A program made the position numbers and the translations under genes. The notes under the pieces were generated by a model. It was not told the DNA's origin, did not search any database, and worked only from the letters and a program-made list of their open reading frames with translations. Shown piece after piece: positions 48,072 through 56,700 of a stretch of 64,000 nt of DNA (within the stretch, counting starts at the first letter, position 1; the number at the start of each line of letters is the position of its first letter). The DNA comes from Cystobacter ferrugineus (GTDB lineage: Bacteria > Myxococcota > Myxococcia > Myxococcales > Myxococcaceae): NCBI RefSeq assembly GCF_001887355.1, contig NZ_MPIN01000004.1, positions 285,174 to 349,173 on the forward strand, given 5' to 3'.

Positions 48072-48722
48072 GTGGCGACGCGACTGGACCGTGGACGGGT
48101 GGTGGAGACAGGGCTGCGGGTGCTCAACGAGGTGGGGCTGGAGGGGCTGACGCTGCGGCGGATCGCGAGCGAGCTGAACGTGCAGGCCCCGGCGCTCTAC
48201 TGGCACTTCAAGAACAAGCAGGAGCTGCTCGACGAGATGGCCACCACGATGCTGCGCGAGCAGCTCGGGAAGACGAAGCCCGTCCAGCCCCAGCGCGGCT
48301 GGGAGGAGAACCTGGCGGAGATGGCCCGGGGCATGCGGCGGATGATGCTGGGCTATCGGGACGGGGCGAAGGTGTTCAGCGGCACGCGGCTCACGGATGG
48401 GACCATCTACGAGAGCATGGACGCGCTGCTGCGCGAGCTGGTGGACGCCGGGTGCTCGCTGCGCGACGCGGTGTGCGGCTTCTCCACGGTCTACAACTAC
48501 GCGGTGGGCTTCACCATCGAGGAGCAGGCGGTGCACCCCACGCCGGGCGAGCGAGCTCCGGGCTACGACGTGGAGCAGCGGGCCCAGCGCATCGACGGTG
48601 AGCGGCTACCGCTCGCCCGGGCGGCGGGCGAGGAGCTGTTCACGGGGTTCGACGACCGCTTCGAGCGGGGCCTGCGGCTCATCCTCCGGGGAATCGGGGC
48701 GAGCCTCCCGGCCTCCTCCTAG
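48072..48722 (+). CDS. TetR-family repressor of the flavin monooxygenase
   Basis: 216 residues starting at GTG 48072 with GGAGGAG upstream. The helix-turn-helix is about 25-47 ('LTLRRIASELNVQAPALYWH'). The ligand domain is of the TetR_C_1 (tetracycline-repressor) type, with 'SAVYNYAVGFTIEEQA'-like sequence in the dimerisation region. It diverges from the monooxygenase gene and should bind the paired palindromes at 48005-48038. Its last 54 codons are repeated almost perfectly 3073 bp downstream (51633-51799). Confidence 0.92.
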   Translation: MATRLDRGRVVETGLRVLNEVGLEGLTLRRIASELNVQAPALYWHFKNKQELLDEMATTMLREQLGKTKPVQPQRGWEENLAEMARGMRRMMLGYRDGAKVFSGTRLTDGTIYESMDALLRELVDAGCSLRDAVCGFSTVYNYAVGFTIEEQAVHPTPGERAPGYDVEQRAQRIDGERLPLARAAGEELFTGFDDRFERGLRLILRGIGASLPASS

Positions 48723-48726
48723 TCCG
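48560..48726. repeat. Direct repeat, parent copy (3' end of tetR)
   Basis: This 167-bp segment is identical by eye to 51633-51799. It runs from inside the TetR gene to four bases past its stop codon. The two copies are in the same orientation and bracket the toxin-immunity cassette and an ABC-transporter relic. Confidence 0.9.
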
Positions 48727-48839
48727 TTCCCGCAGGCGGACGGCACCACGCATCTCTTCTTCACCGGGCTGGAACTGCTCCGTCGCCTGGCGTCAACACT
48801 GGAGGACCGCTGGGAAGGCGCATGAATTGAGCCAGGGCT

Positions 48840-49157
48840 TCACCCGATGAAGACACTGGCGATCTCCTCGGGTTTCACCTCGTCGAGGGCTTCGAGGATG
48901 AAATCGATACGTTCCAGGAGTGCTGCCTTCCTGGGATCGCTCGACAGTGCGGCACGTAACTGTCGGATCTCATCGACCACAATGGGCAGGTCTTCCACGT
49001 CCACGGGGCTTCCGGTACGGAACAGCGGTAACCATTTGAGGCCGAGCTTCCTCGCCATGGGGACCCACTCGGTGCTGTACACCCCCTGGGCGGCCACCGG
49101 GACATAGAGTTCCTCCCGGTCTGGTGTCTTGAACTCAATGAGGATCGCCACGGACAT
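48840..49157 (-). CDS. Small putative immunity protein
   Basis: 105 residues with GGAG before ATG 49157. Acidic and soluble: 'VAILIEFKTPDREELYVPVA' then a helical, Glu/Asp-rich second half ('IDFILEALDEVKPEEIASVF'). I do not recognise the family. It starts 15 bp after the stop of a predicted polymorphic toxin on the same strand, the standard place and size for its immunity protein. The acidic character fits a nuclease inhibitor. The role is inferred from this context. Confidence 0.7.
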   Translation of the reverse strand: MSVAILIEFKTPDREELYVPVAAQGVYSTEWVPMARKLGLKWLPLFRTGSPVDVEDLPIVVDEIRQLRAALSSDPRKAALLERIDFILEALDEVKPEEIASVFIG

Positions 49158-49172
49158 CAGGAGTCTCCGCGC

Positions 49173-50792
49173 TCAATGTCCCGCAGTCGCCCAGTCGGGA
49201 AGAGGCGGCAGGAGTAGGTTGACACCAAAACGTACCTCGAGCATCCACCCCGAGTGATTCGCACGGAGGGTATTGAGCGCCTGCGCCACGGCTGTGCGCA
49301 GTGCTGGCGTGTCACCATCAATGCGGAACTGGATGCGTCGAAAGCCTCGAATCTCCGCGAGGGTTGGCACCTGAGCCGAGCCACTCACTGTCGACCGAGT
49401 CCTGACCGCATCGTGGAGAAGGGACTGGATACGCTTCTCGGTCTTGGCTCGAATCTGCTTTTCGGCCCACTCGGCCGGGGTCTGTTGGACCTGGTCCGTG
49501 CGTGGATTCTTGCGATGGAGTTCCCGGGTCGCCTTGTATTCGATGAACAGCTTGCTGTTCATGTCGACTCCATCGAACTCCCCAATGGGCTTCTCCTTTC
49601 CCTTGGAGGTTTGCTCGACGAGTTCCACTCCTCGGTAGAAGCGGCCCAGGACTTCCCGGGGACGTCCGCCACGCTTTTCCCGAAAGGCATCGAGACGCTC
49701 GTTGAACCATTCCGCCATCCGGGCCTCGCCGATGGCGCGGCCGGTTGCGGTTCCGCGCAGCGTCCTTACCATCCAAATCACACCACGAGAAGCCGCTAGC
49801 ATGAGCAGCCCTTCGATGAGGGCGCTCAGCAGGAGCGCGACGGCCTCGGCGAACTCCCGTGCGGCACGCTCGAGCGCGGCCGCGTTCCCACGGGCATTCC
49901 ACACGATCCCGATGAACTCGACGAACGCCGCGCTCACCTTCCAGAGGGATTCGACAGCCCACTGCAACAACATCGCGAGCCCCAGCCATTCGAGGATGAT
50001 GAGGCCGATTTCGAACCCGGCGGCCGCGCCTGGTGCCGCGCCGACGCCGCCGGCCAACGCTCCAATCGCCGCCCCCACTGCCGTCGAGCTCGCCAGCAAG
50101 GCGATCCCTCCCACCACCACCTCTGCCAGCGACATGATGACATCGAACAGCGCCTTCTTGGCATGTCGCCCGACTGCCTCACGCAGATAGCGCACCGACA
50201 GAGCGATTGCCCGGCCGAAATCGTCCCAGAGTTGCCCGATGCGAACGGCCGAGGAGGCAATGCTCGTGGCGAAGTTGTGCGAGATGGACCCGGAGTTGAC
50301 GACGCCCAGATGGGACTGGGCGTAGCGACGACTCGGGATCCAGATCAACGTGCCATGGTTGAAGTGGACCTCACGCCATCCGGTCGTGCTCGCAGGCACC
50401 GGGATTCGATTCGCATAGGCGAGAACACTCACATAGAAGCGCAGGTCCTGGCCCCATTGATCAGCGACGTCGTCGTAATACGTCTCGGCGATGGCAATAG
50501 CCGTGCTGGGAGTGCCCGGTTCTATTCGGTGTAACCGCGCGCCCGGTTCAGGTAGGTGAGTCCAAAGGTATTCGGAGGCGATGAAGCCCATCTGGCCACC
50601 TGGGGTGGAGATGTAGGACCACCCGTTGGCATAGCGCCTGATGACCTGGACGTGCGTGTTGAAGGGCAGCGTCTGGAGGATGTTCTGCTCGGCGGAGCTG
50701 CGTGTGGCGCGCAGCCATACCTCGGACGCGCCATCCCAGTTGATAATTCCCACGCGGCCTACCGCCTCGCCGTCGTTCGGTGTCGTTCCCAT
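49173..50792 (-). CDS. Polymorphic toxin: SH3/LysM-like N-terminus, hydrophobic core, EYK nuclease
   Basis: 539 residues. An SH3b-like domain (about 12-75, 'NGWSYISTPGGQMGFIASEY') is followed by a LysM-like region (about 85-155: 'IEPGTPSTAIAIAETYY', 'GQDLRFYVSVLAYAN', 'GTLIWIPS'). Then come long hydrophobic, glycine-zipper-like segments (about 210-345). The C-terminal domain has G404-E-F-D-G-V-D410 and E418-Y-K420 ('FIEYKATREL'), the spacing of restriction-endonuclease-fold toxins. There is no signal peptide. The LysM-like part suggests loading on an injection system or wall binding, and the hydrophobic part could help the nuclease cross a membrane. A small immunity-like gene follows 15 bp on. 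Its composition is somewhat less GC-rich than its neighbours. Confidence 0.8.
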   Translation of the reverse strand: MGTTPNDGEAVGRVGIINWDGASEVWLRATRSSAEQNILQTLPFNTHVQVIRRYANGWSYISTPGGQMGFIASEYLWTHLPEPGARLHRIEPGTPSTAIAIAETYYDDVADQWGQDLRFYVSVLAYANRIPVPASTTGWREVHFNHGTLIWIPSRRYAQSHLGVVNSGSISHNFATSIASSAVRIGQLWDDFGRAIALSVRYLREAVGRHAKKALFDVIMSLAEVVVGGIALLASSTAVGAAIGALAGGVGAAPGAAAGFEIGLIILEWLGLAMLLQWAVESLWKVSAAFVEFIGIVWNARGNAAALERAAREFAEAVALLLSALIEGLLMLAASRGVIWMVRTLRGTATGRAIGEARMAEWFNERLDAFREKRGGRPREVLGRFYRGVELVEQTSKGKEKPIGEFDGVDMNSKLFIEYKATRELHRKNPRTDQVQQTPAEWAEKQIRAKTEKRIQSLLHDAVRTRSTVSGSAQVPTLAEIRGFRRIQFRIDGDTPALRTAVAQALNTLRANHSGWMLEVRFGVNLLLPPLPDWATAGH

Positions 50793-50936
50793 GCTGACAG
50801 TCTACTCGATGCGGTGCACCAGTCCTCACCCTTGACAGGCAGCCATTCGACCTATGCGTCGTCGCTGGCTACCGGGAGCAGGAGTGTCTACTCTCAACCC
50901 AGCCATCCAGAAACAGCGAAAGCTCGGCTACCCAAC

Positions 50937-51215
50937 GACATGGTGGTCATTCTCGTCTCTCACGACATCGGTGTCGTCGAGAAGTATGTGGACCGGATCT
51001 AGGTGATTCACTCCGGCAAGATCGTCGAAACCGGATCGACGGATGTGCTGAGAGGCCGCAGCCGCCATCCTTATATCCGGGGACTCCTGCAAGCGTTGCT
51101 GACGTATGTGACGGCCCCCGCTGGGGTGCGCTCGATATTGGAGCACCTGGGACTGCCCACGCAGGTTCCGAAGCGGGCCCCAGCCCGGGGACCACCCCAG
51201 CAGGCGTGGTGCTGA
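50937..51215 (+). pseudogene. Relic of a peptide ABC-transporter ATPase (DppD/OppD type)
   Basis: The frame reads 'DMVVILVSHDIGVVEKYVDR' then I-stop at TAG 51000-51002, and continues without a shift as 'VIHSGKIVETGSTDVLRGRS' and 'RHPYIRGLLQALL'. This is the switch-histidine region and C-terminal end of an oligopeptide/dipeptide transporter ATPase, broken by one nonsense codon. Everything upstream (Walker A, signature) is missing, and the end after about 51110 is not family-like. It is a fragment, not a gene. Confidence 0.7.
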
Positions 51216-51406
51216 ACTTGGCGCAGCCGCCGTCAACACGCCCCAACGTCCTGCCTCTCTCCTCAAGCGAGGGCGACCACGGCAGGGGGGGCCCCAAAGG
51301 GCCCGTGTACCGGCGCAGCGCGCGGCCTTGCTGGCCTCGGCAGCGGCCTTCTCGGCCCCTCCGCGCCAGCCCTCACTCTCAACATGGCTTCTCTCCCGCC
51401 TATGCA

Positions 51407-51635
51407 CCCACCTCGAGCGTGCGCGTCTCCAGGTCCGACCACAGGTGCCAGGACTCGCGATCCAGCCCGTCGACGTGGAGGTCGGCGATCAACATCCGGT
51501 CGTCCTCGCGCGTCTCTCCCTCGAACGGCACCCCGAGCCGCTTGCGCACGAGGCTGTGTCCACCATCGGCGCCCACCAGGTACCGGGCCCGGACCCGCTC
51601 GGCTGCACCCCCTTGCCCCCCGAGCCCGCGAAGGG
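51407..51635 (-). pseudogene. Decayed copy of the flavin monooxygenase gene (two fused fragments)
   Basis: 51407-51602 repeats 47321-47516 of the monooxygenase gene with only one mismatch over the first ~170 bp and a few near the end. 51601-51635 repeats 47831-47865 with a few changes. The 316 bp between these parts in the parent are deleted, at a CGG shared by both ends. The fragment order and orientation match the parent. Confidence 0.88.
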
Positions 51636-51799
51636 CTACGACGTGGAGCAGCGGGCCCAGCGCATCGACGGTGAGCGGCTACCGCTCGCCCGGGCGGCGG
51701 GCGAGGAGCTGTTCACGGGGTTCGACGACCGCTTCGAGCGGGGCCTGCGGCTCATCCTCCGGGGAATCGGGGCGAGCCTCCCGGCCTCCTCCTAGTCCG
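51633..51799 (+). pseudogene. Decayed copy of the tetR 3' end (direct repeat)
   Basis: This segment is identical by eye to 48560-48726. It joins the monooxygenase fragment at a shared GGG, with 697 bp of the parent missing (monooxygenase start, operators and the DNA-binding part of tetR). It carries the tetR stop codon and supplies the stop codon of the dipeptidase gene on the opposite strand. Confidence 0.9.
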
Positions 51800-52424
51800 C
51801 CGCCGAGGGCTTGGGCGCCTGCGTGTCCGGTGCCGAGGCAAAGGGCACATCCAGCACCGGCAGCTTCGTGGCGCCGGGCAGGTCGTAGTGCCACCACTCC
51901 ATGGCGTTGCGCTTGAAGCCCGCGCCCTCCATCGCCGCGCGGAGGATCTCCCGGTGCTCGCGCGAGGCCTTCGTGCCGCCCGAATAGCCGTGATGCGCCG
52001 CGCGCTCGAAGGAGTCGAAGGGCGTGGGCATCTCCACCTCGGCCCCCTCCGCCGTCACCAGCGTCAGGTCCACCGCGGCGCCCCGGTTGTGATTGCCGCC
52101 CTTCTTGGGGTTGGCCACGTAGCCCGGCTTCGGCAGGATCTTCCACATCTGCCATTGCACCGCGATGGGCCGGTAGCAGTCGTAGACCTTCAGCCGGTAG
52201 CCCTGGGCGCGCAGCGTGTCCGCCGCCTTCTTCAAGCGCTCGGCGGTCTCGGGCAACAACAGACACCGGGCGCCGTCCGGGTACACCTTCTGCTTGAGGA
52301 AGTTGTCCGGGGTGGCATAGCGCATGTCCACCACCAGGTCCTTCACCACCTCGGTGGCGTCCACCACCGGCGAGCCCGCCGCGGCGAGCCACAGCCCCAG
52401 CAACCCGTTCGCGAGTCCACCCAT
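51792..52424 (-). CDS. D-alanyl-D-alanine dipeptidase (VanX/DdpX-like, M15 family)
   Basis: 210 residues with a weak signal peptide (about 1-18). Zinc ligands H112 and D119 are in 'GGNHNRGAAVDL', and H179 follows the catalytic base E176 in 'EWWHYDLPG'. R85 in 'YDCYRP' is the conserved substrate-stabilising arginine. VanX-type enzymes hydrolyse D-Ala-D-Ala; periplasmic homologues recycle wall peptides. It is 3 bp downstream of queC on the same strand. Its TAG stop at 51792-51794 lies inside the repeated tetR fragment, so the original C-terminus may have been changed by that rearrangement. Confidence 0.9.
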   Translation of the reverse strand: MGGLANGLLGLWLAAAGSPVVDATEVVKDLVVDMRYATPDNFLKQKVYPDGARCLLLPETAERLKKAADTLRAQGYRLKVYDCYRPIAVQWQMWKILPKPGYVANPKKGGNHNRGAAVDLTLVTAEGAEVEMPTPFDSFERAAHHGYSGGTKASREHREILRAAMEGAGFKRNAMEWWHYDLPGATKLPVLDVPFASAPDTQAPKPSAAD

Positions 52425-52427
52425 GGT

Positions 52428-53129
52428 TCAGGCTCCCGTCGTGTAGCGCGTGGGGTCCGGCACCCCCGCCTGCTCGAAGCCCCGGCGCCGCAGCGCGCAG
52501 CTATCACACCGTCCGCACGCCCGGCCCTGTTCATCCGGGTCGTAGCAGGAGTGCGTCATCCCGTAGTCCACGCCCAGCCGCACGCCCTCGCGGATGATGT
52601 CCGCCTTGGTCATCCCCGACAGCGGCGCGTGCACCCGGAAGCGCGTGCCCTCCACCCCCGCCTTCGTCGCCAACGTCGCCATGGCCTCGAAGGCGCGGAT
52701 GAACTCGGGCCGGCAGTCCGGGTAGCCGCTGTAGTCCACCGCGTTCACCCCGATGTAGAGGTCGCTCGCGCCCACCGACTCGGCCAGCCCCAGCGCCAGC
52801 GAGAGGAAGAGCGCGTTGCGCGCCGGCACGTAGGTGACGGGGATGCCGTGGGACATCTCCTCCTCGGGCCGGTCCTTGGGCACGTCGATGTCCGCGGTCA
52901 ACGCCGAGCCGCCCACCTGCCGCAGATCCACCGTCACCACCCGGAAGTCCGTGACGCCCATGGACTGGGCCACCCCGCGCGCCCGCTCGAGCTCCACCGC
53001 GTGCCGCTGGCCATACGCCACCGCGAGGCACACCGGCTCGAAGCCCGCCGCCTTCGCCATGGCCAGACAGGTCGTCGAGTCCAGCCCGCCCGACAGCAAC
53101 ACCACCGCCTTCTTCTTACTGGCCAGCAT
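52428..53129 (-). CDS. queC: 7-cyano-7-deazaguanine synthase
   Basis: 233 residues, standard size. The PP-loop is S13-G-G-L-D-S18 ('[17 protein letters not shown]'), '[18 protein letters not shown]' is the nucleotide/substrate block, and the zinc site is the cysteine cluster in '[20 protein letters not shown]'. It converts carboxy-deazaguanine to preQ0 with ATP and ammonia, on the route to queuosine or deazapurine products. No other queuosine gene is in the window. It overlaps the upstream lipoprotein gene by 14 bp. Confidence 0.95.
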   Translation of the reverse strand: MLASKKKAVVLLSGGLDSTTCLAMAKAAGFEPVCLAVAYGQRHAVELERARGVAQSMGVTDFRVVTVDLRQVGGSALTADIDVPKDRPEEEMSHGIPVTYVPARNALFLSLALGLAESVGASDLYIGVNAVDYSGYPDCRPEFIRAFEAMATLATKAGVEGTRFRVHAPLSGMTKADIIREGVRLGVDYGMTHSCYDPDEQGRACGRCDSCALRRRGFEQAGVPDPTRYTTGA

Positions 53130-53736
53130 TGAAACGCCGATCTCCTTCCACGCCGTACACCGCCGTGCACGACGTCGTGCAAGTGCAGACCCCTCTGGTG
53201 CCCGGGAGGAAGGTCACCTTCAAGCTCCCACAGGCCTTCTCGGCGTCATACCCGTTCACCGTGGGGCCTGGCACGGAGCCATCCGGCAAGCCCCCGTCCG
53301 AGGGCAGGTTCGCGCACTGGCTCCCCATCGCCCGGGACTGGCTGTCGCTGAGCACCACCACCGACAGCGTCTCCTCCATCTGCGCGCCCTGGCACGTCTC
53401 GCCACAGCTCGGCAGTGGGGCCCCCGAGCGCTGGATGGACACGTAGCGCTGGGTCGCCGGATCATAGGCCGCCGAGCGCGAGAAGCCATTCACCGTGAGC
53501 CACGCGCCCCCATCCACGCTGTCGCGCGAGAAGGACCCCGAGAAGTCGAAGCCCCCGTCGACGAGCCGGCTGAAGTCCGGGCTGCCCGCGTCGCAGTCCG
53601 TGCGCGCCCAGTCCGCCTGTGCATGGAAGCCGAACAGGCCCACCACCACGTCCCCCGGGTACACCGTCTCGGACACGCACGCGGCGACCACGAGCGCGAG
53701 CAGGGGCAATAGGAGCGGGCGTCGGGAGAGCGGCAT
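53116..53736 (-). CDS. Lipoprotein of unknown function
   Basis: 206 residues. The signal ends 'LVVAAC' with acylated C20. The mature part contains 10 further cysteines, several as pairs ('CGETCQGAQ', 'GVCTCTTSC'), so disulfides are likely, along with Asp/Gly-rich loops. No domain is recognised. Its 3' end overlaps queC by 14 bp, so it may provide the transcript for queC and the dipeptidase. It lies 12 bp after the giant TPR gene on the same strand. Confidence 0.8.
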   Translation of the reverse strand: MPLSRRPLLLPLLALVVAACVSETVYPGDVVVGLFGFHAQADWARTDCDAGSPDFSRLVDGGFDFSGSFSRDSVDGGAWLTVNGFSRSAAYDPATQRYVSIQRSGAPLPSCGETCQGAQMEETLSVVVLSDSQSRAMGSQCANLPSDGGLPDGSVPGPTVNGYDAEKACGSLKVTFLPGTRGVCTCTTSCTAVYGVEGDRRFNAGQ

Positions 53737-53748
53737 GACCTCCCGACC

Positions 53749-56700
53749 TTACACGGTCTCCAGCGCCGCGCGCGCCACCGCATGGAACGCCGGGTTGTCG
53801 CGCAGCACCACCCCCACGTCCAACCCGGAGGGATCCGAGCCCCGGACCTCGGGCGACAGGTGCGCCAGCACGCGCGAGGCGGCGAGCGACGCGGGCACCG
53901 CGCGGAAGGCCTCCACCGCCGCCTCGTCGAAGCCGGGCACCGGGCCGGGCCGGCTCAGCGCCTCGCCCGAGGCGCCCAGGCACAGCGCCAGCGCGCACAG
54001 GAAGCCCAGCTCCACCAGCCCGAAGCAGGCCAGCGCGCCCGCGCCCAACACCAGCTCCTCGGGCGAGGCCAGGTACGCCTCCACTCCGCCCGCCGGGGCC
54101 AGGAAGACGCGCACCCCACCCGCCCCCAGCGACTGGAGCGTGATCCCCAGTGCCGTGTGCAACCGGGGCATCGCCTCGGCCGTCACCGGAATCACGTCGG
54201 GAGGCAGCGCGTGCCGGAAGCCGCCGCGCGAGGACACCGGGGAGATGTTCACCCCCGGAGCGCTCGCCGTGCTCGACACGAGCGCCGCGCCGAAGCCGTC
54301 CACCCGCGCCACCTCCCGGGGGATGTCGTCGCAGGCCGCCAGCGCCTCGGCGAACAGCGTCCACCCGTCCGCGTCCGCCGGCTGCTGGCGCAACAGCTCC
54401 GGCCAGATGTGGGTGGCCAGCGCCGCGCCATGCACCGTGGGCGAGAGCCGCTCGGCCACCAGGCGCTTCATCTCCGGCGAGAGCTGGTCCGCCTGGTACA
54501 GGCGCTCGGCCAGGTGCACCGCGAACACCACCAACTGCCCGTCCAGGTACTGGCGCAGGATGTCCTGCAACTGGGCGGGGTCCTCCGTGATGCGCTCGCG
54601 CAGCCGCAGCGCCTCGCCCGTGAGGCCCTGCGCCTCGGCGATGCGCGCCCGCCGCTCCAGCCGCTCGGGAGTCTCCGGCAGCGCCTGGAGCTGCTCGGCC
54701 GCCTCGGGCAGACGGCCCAGCGCCTCGTAGGCCTCCGCCAGCCGCTCGCGCCACAGCCCCATGGCCGCCGGGCCCGCGAGCACCGCCGCCAGTTGCTGCG
54801 CCACCTCCACGAAACGCGCGTGGTTGCGCTCCTCCTCGTACAGAGGCAGCAGGAACTCCAAGGCGCGCACCGTGCCCGGCGCGTCCACCAGCGCCTTCTC
54901 GAAGGCCTCGCGGGCGCGCGCCTTGTCGCCCGCCCACATCAGCATGTCGCCCTGCTCCACGTAGAGCTCGCCCCGCGCGCGCGGCTCCGTCTCCAACAGG
55001 ATGAGCAGGCCCAGCGTATCCGCCGCGTCCGCCGTGAGGCCCCCGTCCCGCTGCAACCGGAAGCGCTCGCGCAACAGCTTGCCCCGCCGCTCCGGCCACC
55101 CATCCGCCGCCTCGGCCAGGGCCTCGACACGCTCCGGCACGGGCAGCTCCCGGACATGCGCCAGCACCGCCTCGGCCAGCTCCGCCGGAGCGCTTCCCAG
55201 TCCCGGCAGCAGGCGCCACAGCCGCTGCTTGAAGTCCGGCACCGCCGAGAGTGACTCCAACGCGCGCAGGCGCGGTTCCACCGGCGCCGACTCCGCGTTG
55301 ACCACCTCGTCGCGCAGCCACGTGGCCAGGGCCTCGTCCCTCGACGCGAGCAGCTCCGCCAGCCGCAGCAACCCGTCCAACTGGGCGCCGTCGCGCAGCA
55401 TCGCGGTCAGCCGCGTGACGTGGGCCTCCTGCGCGCTGCCCGCCTCCACCATCGCCCAGAGCGCCTCGCGGATCCGCGCCTCGTCCTGGGCCCCCTCGGC
55501 GAGCGACAGGGCCCCGGCGTGGTCCCCCGACTCCAGCGTGGCGGCGAAACCCACCTCGGCGGCGCGGACAGGGGACTCCAGCCGGAGGAAGCGCTCGGCG
55601 AGCACGCGCGGGTCCACGGCCGGGGAGGACGCGCTGGCCAGCCGCTCGAGCACCTCGAGGGCCTCGGCGCGCTCCCCCGCCCCATCCCAGAGGTCGACGA
55701 GGTCCAGCTGCAACGCGGGGCGCTCCTCGGGAGACACGAGGCGGACGGCCTGGGCCAGGGCCTGGGCCGCGCGACGGGTCTCGCCCAGGGTCCGGTGCAG
55801 CCCGGACACCCGGCGCAGGGCAGCCCCATCCGGCGCGACGGAGACGGCGGACCAGGCCGCGCGCACCGCATCCGGCAGTCGGCCCGCGGACTCGAACTCC
55901 CGCACCGCCGCCCACAGCCACTGGGTGCGCTCGGCGTCGGGGAGGATCTCCGCCCGCGCCAGGTACACCTCCGCGAGCCGTCCCGGATCCGCCACGAGCA
56001 GCGGCTCCAGCGCCTCCAATGCTTCCTTGTAGCCCGCCCCCGAGGCCCCCCGGGCCACCACGGCTTCCAGGGCCTCGCGAGCAGAGGACTCGTCCCCGGC
56101 GGCCCGCGCGAGCGACGCCAGCTCCAGCCGCGACAGGGAGACCTCGTCGGCGTCCTCCGTCGCGCCGATGAGACGCGTGAGCACGTCGCGCAGGGCGGCC
56201 TGCTCTCCGCGCGCGCGCAGCCCCTCCAGGCGGGCCCGGAGCGCGGGGAGGTTGTCCGGGTCGGCCTCGGCGGCGCGCTCGCGAAGGGACGCGGCGCGCG
56301 AGGCATCATCGAGCTGCTCGGCGGCGACCTCGGCGGCGGCCAGCAGCAACTCCGCGGCCCTCTTGCCTCCCGCGGCATGGGCCCCGGCCTCGTAGACGGC
56401 GACCAGGTCCGCCGGACGGCCCAGGGAGCGCAGCCCCCGCACCGCGCGGTCGATGATGGTGGAATCCGCGGGACGCAGGCGCATGAGGTGCAGCAGCGCG
56501 TCGATGGCGTCCTTGGGGTCATCGAAGAGGTCCGCGGCGCGGCGGTACAGCACCTCGGCGGTGGCCGCGTCCGCCTTGCGCGCGAGCTTCATCGAGGCCC
56601 GGTACAGGCCCTTGGAGTCGCCCGTGTGGCCGTAGACCTCGGTGAGCAGGGAGAGGGCTTCCTGGCCCCGAGCCCCGTCTCCATCCAGCGACACCACGGC

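Noticed and set aside
46405..48722. Reading the divergent monooxygenase/tetR pair as a Tet(X)/tetR tetracycline-resistance locus
   Set aside because: The monooxygenase has the C-terminal thioredoxin-like domain and length of the PheA/TfdB group, not the shorter Tet(X). Only the regulator layout is shared.
51216..51406. Possible further duplicated monooxygenase sequence left of the copied segment
   Set aside because: Comparison with 47100-47320 shows no similarity; the repeat starts sharply at 51407.
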